DNA from: G963663315 sp965208975
GTDB lineage: Bacteria > Pseudomonadota > Gammaproteobacteria > Arenicellales > Poriferihabitantaceae
Direction of reading: 5' to 3'
DNA length: 64,000 bases
Assembly (NCBI GenBank): GCA_965208975.1
Contig: CBDBQH010000003.1
Coordinates: 992,001 to 1,056,000 of the forward strand
The notes under the pieces are model-generated. The model was given only the letters and a program-made list of their open reading frames with translations. It had not been told where the DNA came from and did not search any database. This document shows, one piece after another, positions 26,841 to 36,400 of the stretch (within the stretch, counting starts at the first letter, position 1; every line of letters begins with the position of its first letter). The position numbers and the translations under genes are program-made.

Positions 26841-27455
26841 ATGCTGGTCCGACATTTGGAGTTCCTCGTGGAAGAACGTTCCATGGAAGCGTTTCTGGGC
26901 GCATGGCTATGCCAGATTCTTCCTGATGAGTGTTTCACAATACATGCGTACCAGGGTAAACATGCGCTGTTACGAAAGCTCGGAGACCGCCTCAAGGGTT
27001 ATTCAACCTGGTTGCCAACCGATTATCGCATTGTATTGATCGTGGACCGGGACAACGAAAATTGCCATCAACTCAAATCCAGACTGGAGACAATCTGCGA
27101 AAATGCCGGTCTTCTCTCACGACAAGCCGCCAAAAATACTGACTGGCAAATCGTCACAAGGATTGCGATCGAAGAATTGGAAGCATGGTATTTCGGCGAT
27201 TGGCAAGCAGTGTGTCAGGCTTATCCGAACGTATCGCCCAACATTCCAGGCATGGCCCGCTACCGGGACCCTGATGCGGTCCGAGGCGGCACATGGGAAG
27301 CGTTCGAACGTATCATGATGAAGTCTGGCTACTTCAGGCAAGGTTTGGCAAAAGTACAAGCAGCTACCGCTATCGGCAGGCACATCAATGTACAACATAA
27401 CCGGTCGCACAGCTTTGCGATGTTGCGCGATGCCATCACCGAGATTACCATGTGA
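26841..27455 (+). CDS. DUF4276-family protein with TOPRIM-like acidic residues
   Basis: 204 residues from the ATG at 26841, one base after the ATPase stop. An N-terminal strand followed by VEERS (Glu 11-12) and, after a helix, IVDRDN with Asp 69 and Asp 71 reproduce the Glu...DxD layout of TOPRIM nucleases. A later acidic segment, AIEELEAWYFGD, is also typical of DUF4276. In PARIS the partner of the ATPase is a DUF4435 TOPRIM protein (AriB) set free on infection; by analogy this would be the effector. That role is inference. Confidence 0.8.
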   Translation: MLVRHLEFLVEERSMEAFLGAWLCQILPDECFTIHAYQGKHALLRKLGDRLKGYSTWLPTDYRIVLIVDRDNENCHQLKSRLETICENAGLLSRQAAKNTDWQIVTRIAIEELEAWYFGDWQAVCQAYPNVSPNIPGMARYRDPDAVRGGTWEAFERIMMKSGYFRQGLAKVQAATAIGRHINVQHNRSHSFAMLRDAITEITM

Positions 27456-27496
27456 AAGATATATCAAGAGTTCTGGTATCGTGGAGTAATACGGGC

Positions 27497-27562
27497 ATGA
27501 CCATCCTTAACGAAGCCGACGTTGAAGCTGCTGTTATCTTCTGGCTAGCCAGCTTTGGTTAG
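27497..27562 (+). pseudogene. N-terminal remnant of a type I restriction subunit (hsdR), 21 codons
   Basis: An ATG at 27497 reads MTILNEADVEAAVIFWLASF and one more residue before TAG. This is the characteristic beginning of HsdR proteins, which run to about 1000 residues. Nothing HsdR-like follows. The reverse-transcriptase gene starts at a TTG overlapping its last codons, so the hsdR start and its ribosome-binding site may now serve the new gene. Confidence 0.65.
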
Positions 27563-29072
27563 CAAGGCCCCGAAATCGCACCCAATTATAGAGCTATCCT
27601 CTAAAGAAGCTCGGAAATTTCTTCTCAAATCTGAAAGTTACTGCACAATAGACCTGCCTCCATATTTTCAATTCAACGACCTACTCAAAAATATTTCTGC
27701 CAAATTCAAAAGAAAAAACATACCCAATTTTTGTAGGGACCATAAGTTATTACGCTCTACCGAGGATATAAATTACCGTGTTTTACACAACAAGGATGGA
27801 AGGTACGCATGGCGCTCTTTGGAGCTTGTTCATCCGGCATTATATGTCTCACTCGTTCATCGTATTACTGATGAATGTAGCTGGAATCAGATCTGCGAAC
27901 GCTTCAAGACTTTCGAAGAAAACAGACATATCAAATGCTTGAGTTTGCCCGTTGAGTCATTGAAAAAAGAAAAGGATAAAGCAAAACAAGTAAGGCAATG
28001 GTGGGAGAACGTTGAACAAAAATCCATTGAATTGTCATTGGACTATGAACTTCTCATCCATACAGATATTGTGGATTGTTACGCCGCCATTTACACCCAT
28101 TCAATCGCATGGGCACTCCATACCAAGAGCGTTGCAAAACAAGAACGAAATAACAAGAAACTGATTGGAAACATAATTGATCACCACATACAGGACATGC
28201 GACAAGGGCAAACCAATGGTATTCCTCAGGGTTCGGCGCTGATGGACTTTATTGCGGAGATGGTGCTTGGTTATGCGGACATTGAGCTTGCGAAAAAACT
28301 GACAGAAAACGAAATCGATAAGAATAATTGTCAAATTCTTCGCTACAGAGATGACTATCGCATCTTTATAAACAGTCGACAAGATGGAGAAAAAATCCTC
28401 AAATGTCTCACTGAAGTGATGATTGATTTAGGCTTCAAGCTAAACCCTCAAAAAACCAAAACCAGTGATCAGGTGATAAGCTCGTCAATAAAAGAAGACA
28501 AGCTGGACTGGCTTTTTCGAAAACAGCATGACAGGAGCTTGCAGAAACATCTTTTGATTATTCATGATCACAGCATGAAACATCCAAATGCCGGGAGTTT
28601 ATTGGTCTCTTTGAATAAATATTACAAACGCCTTCGTAAAAAGGAAAAATATCGCTCGCCATTACCACTGATCAGTATTGTGGTTGATATTGCGTTTCAT
28701 AACCCAAGAAGCTATCCCATCTGTTTCGCAATTTTGAGCAAACTTATCAGCTTCCTTGATGATGAGCAGTCAAAAAAAGAAACCATTGAAAAGATACAAG
28801 AGAAGTTTTCAACGCTTCCGAATACTGAACATATGCAAATCTGGCTTCAGAGAATCAGCTTGAGATTTCTACCTCAAAAAGATTTTGGCGCACCACTTTG
28901 CAAGTTGGTAAACAAAAAAACCAAAGTACCTTGGAACAGTGAATGGTTACAGGAGGACTTGCGAAAAATAATTGACGAGAGTCAAGTTATTGACCAAGGT
29001 AAACTTGAGGAACTTCCTCCAATTATTCCAATAGAAGAAGTTGAATTGTTTTCCGAGAACTACTACCCATAA
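27555..29072 (+). CDS. Reverse transcriptase of the defence-associated (UG/Abi, DRT) type
   Basis: 505 residues. RT motifs are in order: motif A TDIVDCYAAIYTHS near 170-183, motif B NGIPQGSALMDFIAEM near 221-236, catalytic motif C YRDD at 264-267, and motif D LGFKLNPQKTKT near 292-303. There is no maturase or integrase domain; instead a C-terminal helical extension of about 200 residues, as in Abi/unknown-group RTs used against phage. YRDD in place of the common YADD is notable. Which DRT class it belongs to I cannot decide. The only start in frame is TTG at 27555 (TAG lies upstream at 27546). Its DNA is much richer in A and T than all neighbours, a sign of transfer. Confidence 0.85.
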   Translation: MVSKAPKSHPIIELSSKEARKFLLKSESYCTIDLPPYFQFNDLLKNISAKFKRKNIPNFCRDHKLLRSTEDINYRVLHNKDGRYAWRSLELVHPALYVSLVHRITDECSWNQICERFKTFEENRHIKCLSLPVESLKKEKDKAKQVRQWWENVEQKSIELSLDYELLIHTDIVDCYAAIYTHSIAWALHTKSVAKQERNNKKLIGNIIDHHIQDMRQGQTNGIPQGSALMDFIAEMVLGYADIELAKKLTENEIDKNNCQILRYRDDYRIFINSRQDGEKILKCLTEVMIDLGFKLNPQKTKTSDQVISSSIKEDKLDWLFRKQHDRSLQKHLLIIHDHSMKHPNAGSLLVSLNKYYKRLRKKEKYRSPLPLISIVVDIAFHNPRSYPICFAILSKLISFLDDEQSKKETIEKIQEKFSTLPNTEHMQIWLQRISLRFLPQKDFGAPLCKLVNKKTKVPWNSEWLQEDLRKIIDESQVIDQGKLEELPPIIPIEEVELFSENYYP

Positions 29073-29138
29073 TACAGACTATCAGCTTGGAGCGCCTTTC
29101 CAGCATCGCTTACTTCTACAAGAGACTTTGCAGATTGC

Positions 29139-29325
29139 GGGCGGGCACAGTGACCCGCCCCTACAATGACGTTACACACGGGAATTGCCGTTCGATATAC
29201 AGGTGACAGCAATTTCGATTCGTGGATGCACCGCTTCTGCGCGGTAATTGACGGAATGAGTCTGTAACCGTTATCGTAGAGTCTGCCCCGGCCTGATGCG
29301 TAGGGGCGACCCACTGTGGTCGCCC
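29139..29325. mobile_element. MITE-like element with palindromic ends (copy A)
   Basis: The left end is a palindrome GGGCGGGCAC...GACCCGCCC followed by CTAC; the right end GTAGGGGCGACC...GGTCGCCC is an imperfect inverse of the left (about 21 of 26 positions). The interior includes GGGAATTG and GCCCCGGCCTGATG, shared with the copies at 38465 and 39901. It fills most of the gap between the reverse transcriptase and the helicase-nuclease gene and has no coding capacity. Confidence 0.75.
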
Positions 29326-29362
29326 GCGAATCGTCAGGCGATGGATGAACCGGTGGGAGAAA

Positions 29363-32300
29363 TCAGGAAACCGATCCAAGAACATGCCCGATCACCTGTT
29401 GCGGCCAGTCGGGTTCGTTCAGGAAGTAAACGCCCTGATTTTCCCATTCCTTCCGGGTACGTAACTTGTCACCAATCTTGCCGGGCGGCGTGACGGAAAG
29501 CACATAAGCATGTAAAAACAAACCCGGTTGGTCCTCTCTCACCCGGCTCTCGATCTCCTTGATGTCGCTGTGCAGCTCCACTTTCCTGCGTTCTTCAGGG
29601 CCGAACCGGACCAGTCCCTTGGGATCAAGAAAGACGATATGCTGGCTCTGGCCTTCCGTCAACCAAACGATGAAGTCGGGGTAATAGGCGAAATCGTCAA
29701 AGAATGAGACACCCCGGCCACGGGTCAAATTGCGAATCAGGAACAGTTCCCGTCCGCGCAGACAAAGGTCACCGGATTGCGCCAGATTGACCAGACCTTC
29801 GACCACCCGCTTTTCATCACCATTCAGGGGAACCGGCTGAACCTTGACCTCGCTGTTGCCAGTGGCGTACAGCAGAGGCTTGTAGGCATGAACGTCGGTC
29901 ATGATGACATCAAGTTTCAGGGGGTAAACGGGACCTTTTTCGAGATAGCGCTTGAAGGCGTGAATATCGTCAACCAACTGCGTTTTCGTTGCATCCACCG
30001 ACAGCCGGTATTCACCGATATTGTTCGGGTCTGTCTCATCCAGCTTCGTCACCTCGATATTCCCGTACTCCCATTTGCGACGCTGGCTCCGCCAGAATTG
30101 ATCAACGTACCCGGAGATCAGTTCAATGATGACATCCTCCAGTTTCCGGGCATCCGCATAACTCTTTGCCTTCAACCGTTCCGGCGGTATATGAAGCTCA
30201 TACCAGTCATCGCGGTCCAGCAACTCATTAACAACTGCGCGGTCAATAGTCAGATTGTGCCAGCCCATCCGCTGCTTGCGAACCAGCAACTTGTCGTAGA
30301 TTCGCATGCGATTGAACAGGGCGGTGTGACGCGCTTCGAGCTTGACCGGAGTCTTCGTAGTTTCCTCGTCGGTTGACCGACCATCGGACTCCACGGCTTG
30401 CAAACGGGAATACAGGTCCATCTCCACTTTCGGACTGTCCGGATTGCCGGGGGACGGCAGGAGCGGTCGCTGATCGGAGCAATCATATCTCTGTTCCTTC
30501 TTGAGACGAATGATTTTCAGGTCTTTTTTCGCGAAATTCCAGGTGACCGGCAACACCACGGTTTCCCGTTCGACCTGCATACCCTCCTTCGCCAGCAGTT
30601 CCTTGAAGGTTTGCATGTAGTTGGAGCGCAATCCGAAAATACGCAGGGTTTCCAGTTCCGCCAGCCGGCCACTATCGGCGGGCGCCGGAGCTTCGCTCAT
30701 CCGATGACGCTTCAGACTCATGTTCCAGCCCTTCAATCGCACGCCGCGCCCGAACATCTGGATAATCTCCGGCCCCTCACCGACACCGACATGCATCAGC
30801 CCCATCGTACTCACCCGCCAGGAATTCCAGCCAGCGATGAATTTCCGCGCTCCGATCACGATGTTGACGGTTGAGTCCTCCCGGTCCACATCGGCGAACA
30901 GCCGCCGGGTGAATCCGGCCTCCCGCTCAACATCGAAGTCAGGATTGGCGTTTTCGGCCAGCATTTTATAAAGCGCCGCCGAGTCACCGACATTGACCAC
31001 GCCGAAGGCCGCGTTGTCGGCGGTACGCAGGTGCATCTCTCCATCACCGGCGGTCAGATAAACAACATGCAGTCGTCCCGCTCCGTGGAACAGGGTATTA
31101 CACATATCATCATAGATCCTGGCAGCGCCGTCGCTTGCCAGATCAGAGAACCGGCCAGAGAAATAATCGCCGCCCGCTTCATCGGTCAGCCCGGATGCGC
31201 CGTCCAGCAGACGACCGATCATGGATCGAATCCGGTCACCCTGCGCCAGCACATAACCCAGGAAATCGAGAATACGCACGATATCCGATTGGGTCTGCCG
31301 GTCTGCCTGGGAGTTGCCGGTTACTGTCTTGCCGAGAAACACCCAGAGCGGGCGAGTCACATTGAACTCCGTCCAGCCAGCGCGTCCATCACGCCAGATG
31401 CGGGTTTGCCGGTAGAAACTTAAGCAGCAACCCAGCAAATACATGTCGCTGTTGTCATCTTCCGCGCCCTGAGGCAGGTTGGAGATGGAGTAGTCCTTGC
31501 CATAGCCATCCGCATGGAATGCGCGGTAGGGGTAATCAAACAGCAGGCACTTGCCATACACATCGCGCAAGACGTCGTCCCTGCCGACGATCTGATTGAA
31601 AGTCGCGGAATACTCGAAGGTGAAACCGCCACGCGCCAGTTCCATCCGCCGCTCGCGCCAGACCTTGCCCGACGCGCCCAAATGCCCTTCGTCCACCAAC
31701 ACCAGATTGTTTTCCCCGAAGTCGCTCACCGCGACGCGCTTCACGCCCTTCTTCTCGGCCAGCTTGTTTAGGTCTATGATCTCCACGGATGAAAACAGGT
31801 CCGCGCTGGCCTCGCTCGAAAACAACCGGGCGGAGAGATTACTGAATATGAGGTCGCGTTCGTGCTGCGCGGACATTTGCTCGTTCGGCGTCACCAGGAT
31901 GACGTTGTTGATCTGCTTACCTGCCGCGCGAGCCAAGCGTTGGTATTGCAGGATGTGGGCATGCATAACCAGGGTCTTGCCGGAGCCGGTGGCGCTCTGC
32001 ACAGCGACAGTGCGTAATTCTTCCATCGCATAGTTCGGCATTCGCGAGGTCAACGGGTCCTGTCGCTTCACATAGTTCAATTCTTCGCATAGCTTGTCAG
32101 GATCTTCGAAATAGCGGCGCAGGTAGTGTTCGGTGAATAGCAAGGCAAGATACTGGTGCGGCTTCCATCCCCTTCCATGCTCGCCAGTCATACGCAGCCG
32201 GGTACTGATTGCCATAATCTCGGCGTCGTAGTCGGCAAATTGGGCGGAGTTGATTCCAGCTTTGACGGGGTTCAGATAAAGCAAGCGGGCGTACTCGCTC

Positions 32301-32425
32301 TCTCCACTAGCGGCAATTCCGGCAGGGACATCGCGCAACCGCTCCAGCATGGCAGCCAGATCAACATGACCGAACTCCCGGCACAGAAAACGGTGCAGGA
32401 CAAGACGGTTTTCGAGGGGAGTCAT
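29363..32425 (-). CDS. DEAD/DEAH helicase-nuclease (type III Res-like restriction subunit)
   Basis: 1020 residues. A superfamily 2 helicase core: Walker A QSATGSGKT at 143-151, DEGH box (LVDEGHLG) near 245-248, and a second RecA domain with a QMFGRGVRLKGW motif VI near residues 565-576. The C-terminus contains YYPDFIVWL and FLDPKG with the PD...DxK spacing of a PD-(D/E)XK nuclease (about 916 and 934-936). It is the last gene of an operon with a SIR2-like protein and a beta-class DNA methyltransferase, and should be the DNA-translocating restriction part. The start lies 4 bases after the SIR2 gene's stop. Confidence 0.9.
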   Translation of the reverse strand: MTPLENRLVLHRFLCREFGHVDLAAMLERLRDVPAGIAASGESEYARLLYLNPVKAGINSAQFADYDAEIMAISTRLRMTGEHGRGWKPHQYLALLFTEHYLRRYFEDPDKLCEELNYVKRQDPLTSRMPNYAMEELRTVAVQSATGSGKTLVMHAHILQYQRLARAAGKQINNVILVTPNEQMSAQHERDLIFSNLSARLFSSEASADLFSSVEIIDLNKLAEKKGVKRVAVSDFGENNLVLVDEGHLGASGKVWRERRMELARGGFTFEYSATFNQIVGRDDVLRDVYGKCLLFDYPYRAFHADGYGKDYSISNLPQGAEDDNSDMYLLGCCLSFYRQTRIWRDGRAGWTEFNVTRPLWVFLGKTVTGNSQADRQTQSDIVRILDFLGYVLAQGDRIRSMIGRLLDGASGLTDEAGGDYFSGRFSDLASDGAARIYDDMCNTLFHGAGRLHVVYLTAGDGEMHLRTADNAAFGVVNVGDSAALYKMLAENANPDFDVEREAGFTRRLFADVDREDSTVNIVIGARKFIAGWNSWRVSTMGLMHVGVGEGPEIIQMFGRGVRLKGWNMSLKRHRMSEAPAPADSGRLAELETLRIFGLRSNYMQTFKELLAKEGMQVERETVVLPVTWNFAKKDLKIIRLKKEQRYDCSDQRPLLPSPGNPDSPKVEMDLYSRLQAVESDGRSTDEETTKTPVKLEARHTALFNRMRIYDKLLVRKQRMGWHNLTIDRAVVNELLDRDDWYELHIPPERLKAKSYADARKLEDVIIELISGYVDQFWRSQRRKWEYGNIEVTKLDETDPNNIGEYRLSVDATKTQLVDDIHAFKRYLEKGPVYPLKLDVIMTDVHAYKPLLYATGNSEVKVQPVPLNGDEKRVVEGLVNLAQSGDLCLRGRELFLIRNLTRGRGVSFFDDFAYYPDFIVWLTEGQSQHIVFLDPKGLVRFGPEERRKVELHSDIKEIESRVREDQPGLFLHAYVLSVTPPGKIGDKLRTRKEWENQGVYFLNEPDWPQQVIGHVLGSVS

Positions 32426-32429
32426 GACT

Positions 32430-33485
32430 TTACTCCTGACTCAAATCGTCTTTCGTTTCCCATTCGGTAATATCTGAAATGTGTCCGAGTATGTCTTGTA
32501 CATTTTCCGATTCCGCCAAAGGAAAAGTCTCGGCTGGTTCGCCACAATAGACGGGGATCATCAAACACTCGACGGATCGTCTGGGATACATGCTTATCCA
32601 GGATTTTTCAAAACTATATATCAGATTGAGATGTTTGGTTGGGGTAAAGCCTTTCCACCGTTCGTAAAGATCAGAACTTGATGCTGTATCTATGATCTCG
32701 ATATGTTCAAATTTCCTATCGCTCCTTCCGAACCATGCCGATTTAAGCAATTCCACAGCATCCTTATCTGAAGTCGGAGCGCCGTACCCGAAGATGGTCA
32801 GAACAAACGCTTTTTTGAAAAAATGTTTTGCTTCTTCCCAGCTTCCTTTGATGTATTGGTGAGTGGAATAATCTTTTTGTTCGACCGGATAGAGCAATGG
32901 CACGTCGGTGAGTTGCTCTGAACAAATAGAGCACTTCTGTTGCCTTTCATCCCATTCTTCGGGGTGGTTTGGACACATTCCAATCCGAACATTGCCGTGC
33001 AAGAAAAATATCTTGGGAAGTGACGGCACAACATACCTATACCTGTATCGCTTATAGGCATCGAACAAAAACGGATCCCAGTTGAATGTAAATATCGCGT
33101 CCTTATCTCTGAGAGATAGAAGAAGATAATCGTATATTGTTGTTGATGCTGGCATACGGAGAGAAGAAAAGTAGTCGTTGATCTTGTTTTCGATCTTCTT
33201 CGCCAAGTTGCTGAATTTCGGATCAGATACAATTCGGGAATAAATCTGCTCGAAATTTTCATCGTTGCCGAAAATCTCACCAGTTCGCTCTACCAGCGAC
33301 TTCAAGCCAACGACATCCACAAGGTCGTTCATCAACGGAAGCGGGCGACCCGACTTATCGCCATTCGGGAATGCGGCGCGGCTAGCCCCTGCCCCCAACA
33401 GGACAACGTGAGGGGGAACGTCGTCCGATGGTGATTGGATCAATTCTTCCTTCTTCACGACGATGCTCTCCGCCTCAAGTCTCAA
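32430..33485 (-). CDS. SIR2-like protein with zinc knuckle, between methyltransferase and nuclease genes
   Basis: 351 residues. The NAD-binding loop VVLLGAGASRAAFP lies at about 27-40, the FTFNWD motif at 132-137 supplies the Asn-x-Asp of SIR2 enzymes, FLHGNV near 161-166 the catalytic His, and IFGYGAPTSD near 231-240 the ribose-contact segment. A Cys171/His174...Cys185/Cys188 set looks like a zinc site. SIR2 domains in phage defence degrade NAD. The start overlaps the methyltransferase stop by 11 bases and its stop precedes the helicase start by 4, so it is built into the operon. Base use is richer in A and T than in its partners. Confidence 0.82.
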   Translation of the reverse strand: MRLEAESIVVKKEELIQSPSDDVPPHVVLLGAGASRAAFPNGDKSGRPLPLMNDLVDVVGLKSLVERTGEIFGNDENFEQIYSRIVSDPKFSNLAKKIENKINDYFSSLRMPASTTIYDYLLLSLRDKDAIFTFNWDPFLFDAYKRYRYRYVVPSLPKIFFLHGNVRIGMCPNHPEEWDERQQKCSICSEQLTDVPLLYPVEQKDYSTHQYIKGSWEEAKHFFKKAFVLTIFGYGAPTSDKDAVELLKSAWFGRSDRKFEHIEIIDTASSSDLYERWKGFTPTKHLNLIYSFEKSWISMYPRRSVECLMIPVYCGEPAETFPLAESENVQDILGHISDITEWETKDDLSQE

Positions 33486-36400
33486 ACATCAATTCACGGA
33501 AAAGCGGTTCGATGGCTTCGGCGGTCCATTTCTCGCCCGGGTGACGAATCGCATTCAACGTATGGTCGCCATTGGCATAGACCAGATCAAATGATTGGGG
33601 AAGCTGTCTCCGGTTGTTCGTGAACCAGCTTCCCAATGTCTCATTGTCCATCGTCTCCAGATTGCGCCAGAGAATCAGACAGCGCTGGCCTTGCGGATTC
33701 CTGCCAGCGATGGCAAGTACGCCGTCAATGCGCCGGTATGACTCCACGCGCAGGCCGAGCAGGTAATTGAAGGTCTCCGGCAGGTTGACCGGGGTCTCCC
33801 GGCGCGCGCCGTCCCGCACGACAGAGAGGGTGTAGGCAAAAGGGTCAGCGAAGTGGCGGCCCAACAGGCAGGGGCTGGTTGCGGTCTCCTCACCCAGCGC
33901 GTAGCGCAGCCGGTAATCTTCGACCATCGCGGGCTCGTTATCAGCCAGCAGGTCGCCATCCGGTGGGGTAAGCACCAGACTGTCCAGCGTATCCTCGTAG
34001 GATTCCAGACGATGATACCGGATAAGTTGAGTCATGCCATAGTGGCGAGTGACCGGCTTGCCCTGTTTCCATTCCGGAGCATAAACGACCTTCTTGAGGC
34101 GCGGTAGCATCACAGTGTCGAAATGGTCGCCCATCTCGACCAAGACATACTTGCGTTCACCACCGTCCTCGCGGTTCAGATTGATGACGGCATGGCCGGA
34201 AGTACCGGAACCGGCAAAATAGTCGAGAATCACTGCATCGTCTCTATCGCCAATCATGGCATCAAGTGCTGTTTTAACAGTGTACAACGATTTTGGATAA
34301 GAAAATTGCCCAGCTCGTCCAAACAGGTCGGTAAGGAGGTTCGTGCCATGAACAACAGCATTGAATTTCTTATCAAACCAAACGCTTGTTAAGATTTTTC
34401 GTCCAACATCTTCGATTTTTTGAATTATGGTCATTCGCGATGTGCATTCGAGATTACCTTCCTTCCAGAGGGTCAAAGTAGAATCATAGTTTCGACTCCA
34501 GACTCTTTCCTGTCCGTCCTCGCCGACCGGGTAAACTCTAACCCAGCCTTCTTTCGTTTGACTAGTCGGATAACTTTCGCCATACACCGGATGCTCAACA
34601 CCACGAATAGCAAAAGTCGCAGGATCTACAAGCAAGCTAAAAAAGCTATTCGGACGGCCCCATCTGAAATTATTTTCGCCTTGTCCAGATCGCCTGAAAT
34701 TGCGGAATCTATAACCACCAGATCGCTTAGACCCCACAAGCGTGTCACTTCCGCCAGGCACACAAAACAAGTTATATTCATGAGTACTTGACACATTGCC
34801 ACGACCTGAACCAGACCCAGGGTAATGGTTAACGACTACTGTTTGGACATCGTGTTTTGGAAGGGTAAGTATGAGTATTGATTTAGCAAGATTATGTTCG
34901 TAGTCATCTATCGCAAGAGACAGAACACCATCATCCTCCATGAGTAGGCCACCGAGCAGCACACGGTCAAAAACCATTGCAGCCCAAGATGAGTGTTTGT
35001 AATCGTTCTTATAGGCAATTTCACTTGCTGCTGTGTTGTACGGGGGATCGATATAGGTGCATTTAATCTTCTCTCTATACTTGGCCTGTAACAAATTCAG
35101 CGCCTGGAAATTCTCGCTGTGAACCAGCAGTCCATCGGTCTGCTCGTCCAACGGACCGGCATCAGATAAGGCGGTTAGCAGGCGAGCCTTGAAATCCGTG
35201 TCAAAATGGCGCGTATCCAGCATCAGCCAGGGATTCGCTTTCAGGAACGCCGTTTTCAATGATTCGCTGTACCCAACGCCACCATTGCAAACATCGCCCG
35301 TAATCTCATCAATACTGAACAACGCCACCCATTCCTCGCGCTGCGCCCCGTTGGCGGCGATTTCCGGGTAGAGCGCCTCCGGTACACGATCCAGCGTCAC
35401 GCACCATTGGGTTTCCAGTACGAATTTCTTTTTCAGCCAGAGACTTTTCTGGAAGTCCTCCAACTGCGCGAGAAAAGCGATGATCTTCCCTGCCATAAAG
35501 CGGACAGCCCGCATTCGCGCCAGAGCGCGACGCAATCGTTCCGTATCGCCCAACGCCAGATCATCCAGATTCAGAACCTCGGTCTTCAGGTACAGATCCA
35601 ATTCCTGATGCAGGAAACCACCCAGGTCTTTATGGATAAAATAGTCGAAACTGTTCTTCGCCGTGTAGCGTTCGATGTGCTTCGCCAGCGCCGACCGCTC
35701 CGGGTTGGCTTCCGTTGGCGCCGGCGCGACCAGCAAGTTCCGCCAATCCGGCGCCGATTTCTCCAGGATTCCCAGAACCCTCTCCGCCGATACCCCGTTG
35801 ATCCGACCCTGTTGTCTGGCTCCATTACCCGTCCATATCTTCTTCTCCCCTTCCGTCAACGGCCGATGTTCGAACCGGATAACCAGATCATCCCCATCAT
35901 ACACAACCGCGTCCTTTCCTGAGCCGAGTACGAAGCGGCGCTGCTTGCCCTCAGCTTCCTTGACGTTGTCCCGCTCGTTATCAGCTGCCTCCATCTCAAA
36001 GCGGACACGGCGTTCAGCTTCCCCTCCACCAACGGTAAAAGCGTAAGAAGCGTAGTTCTCGGTCGTTTTGATGTAATACTGGTCGGCGTTGGCCCAGTGG
36101 AGTTTCACTTCCTCTCCGTTGTACGGGATCAAGTAGGTAGTCCGTCCGCCGCCGGAATAGCACCGCAGCGACATGAAATCTCCGTCTTTGTAGTAACGGG
36201 CGAAAAAATTGGCAAGGTGACTGTATGCGTCCGCCTCGGACTCGGCATCCGCCTTGGCCTTCGCCAGTCGCTCGCGCAAGTCAAGCACCTTTTCGTTATC
36301 TTCCACCGGAGCTTTCAGCGCCTTTAATTGCCTGATGGCACGATCAAGCCCGGTTTCGATTTGCGCCCGCTCCTCATCCGCCACTCCCGCCAGGACTGTT

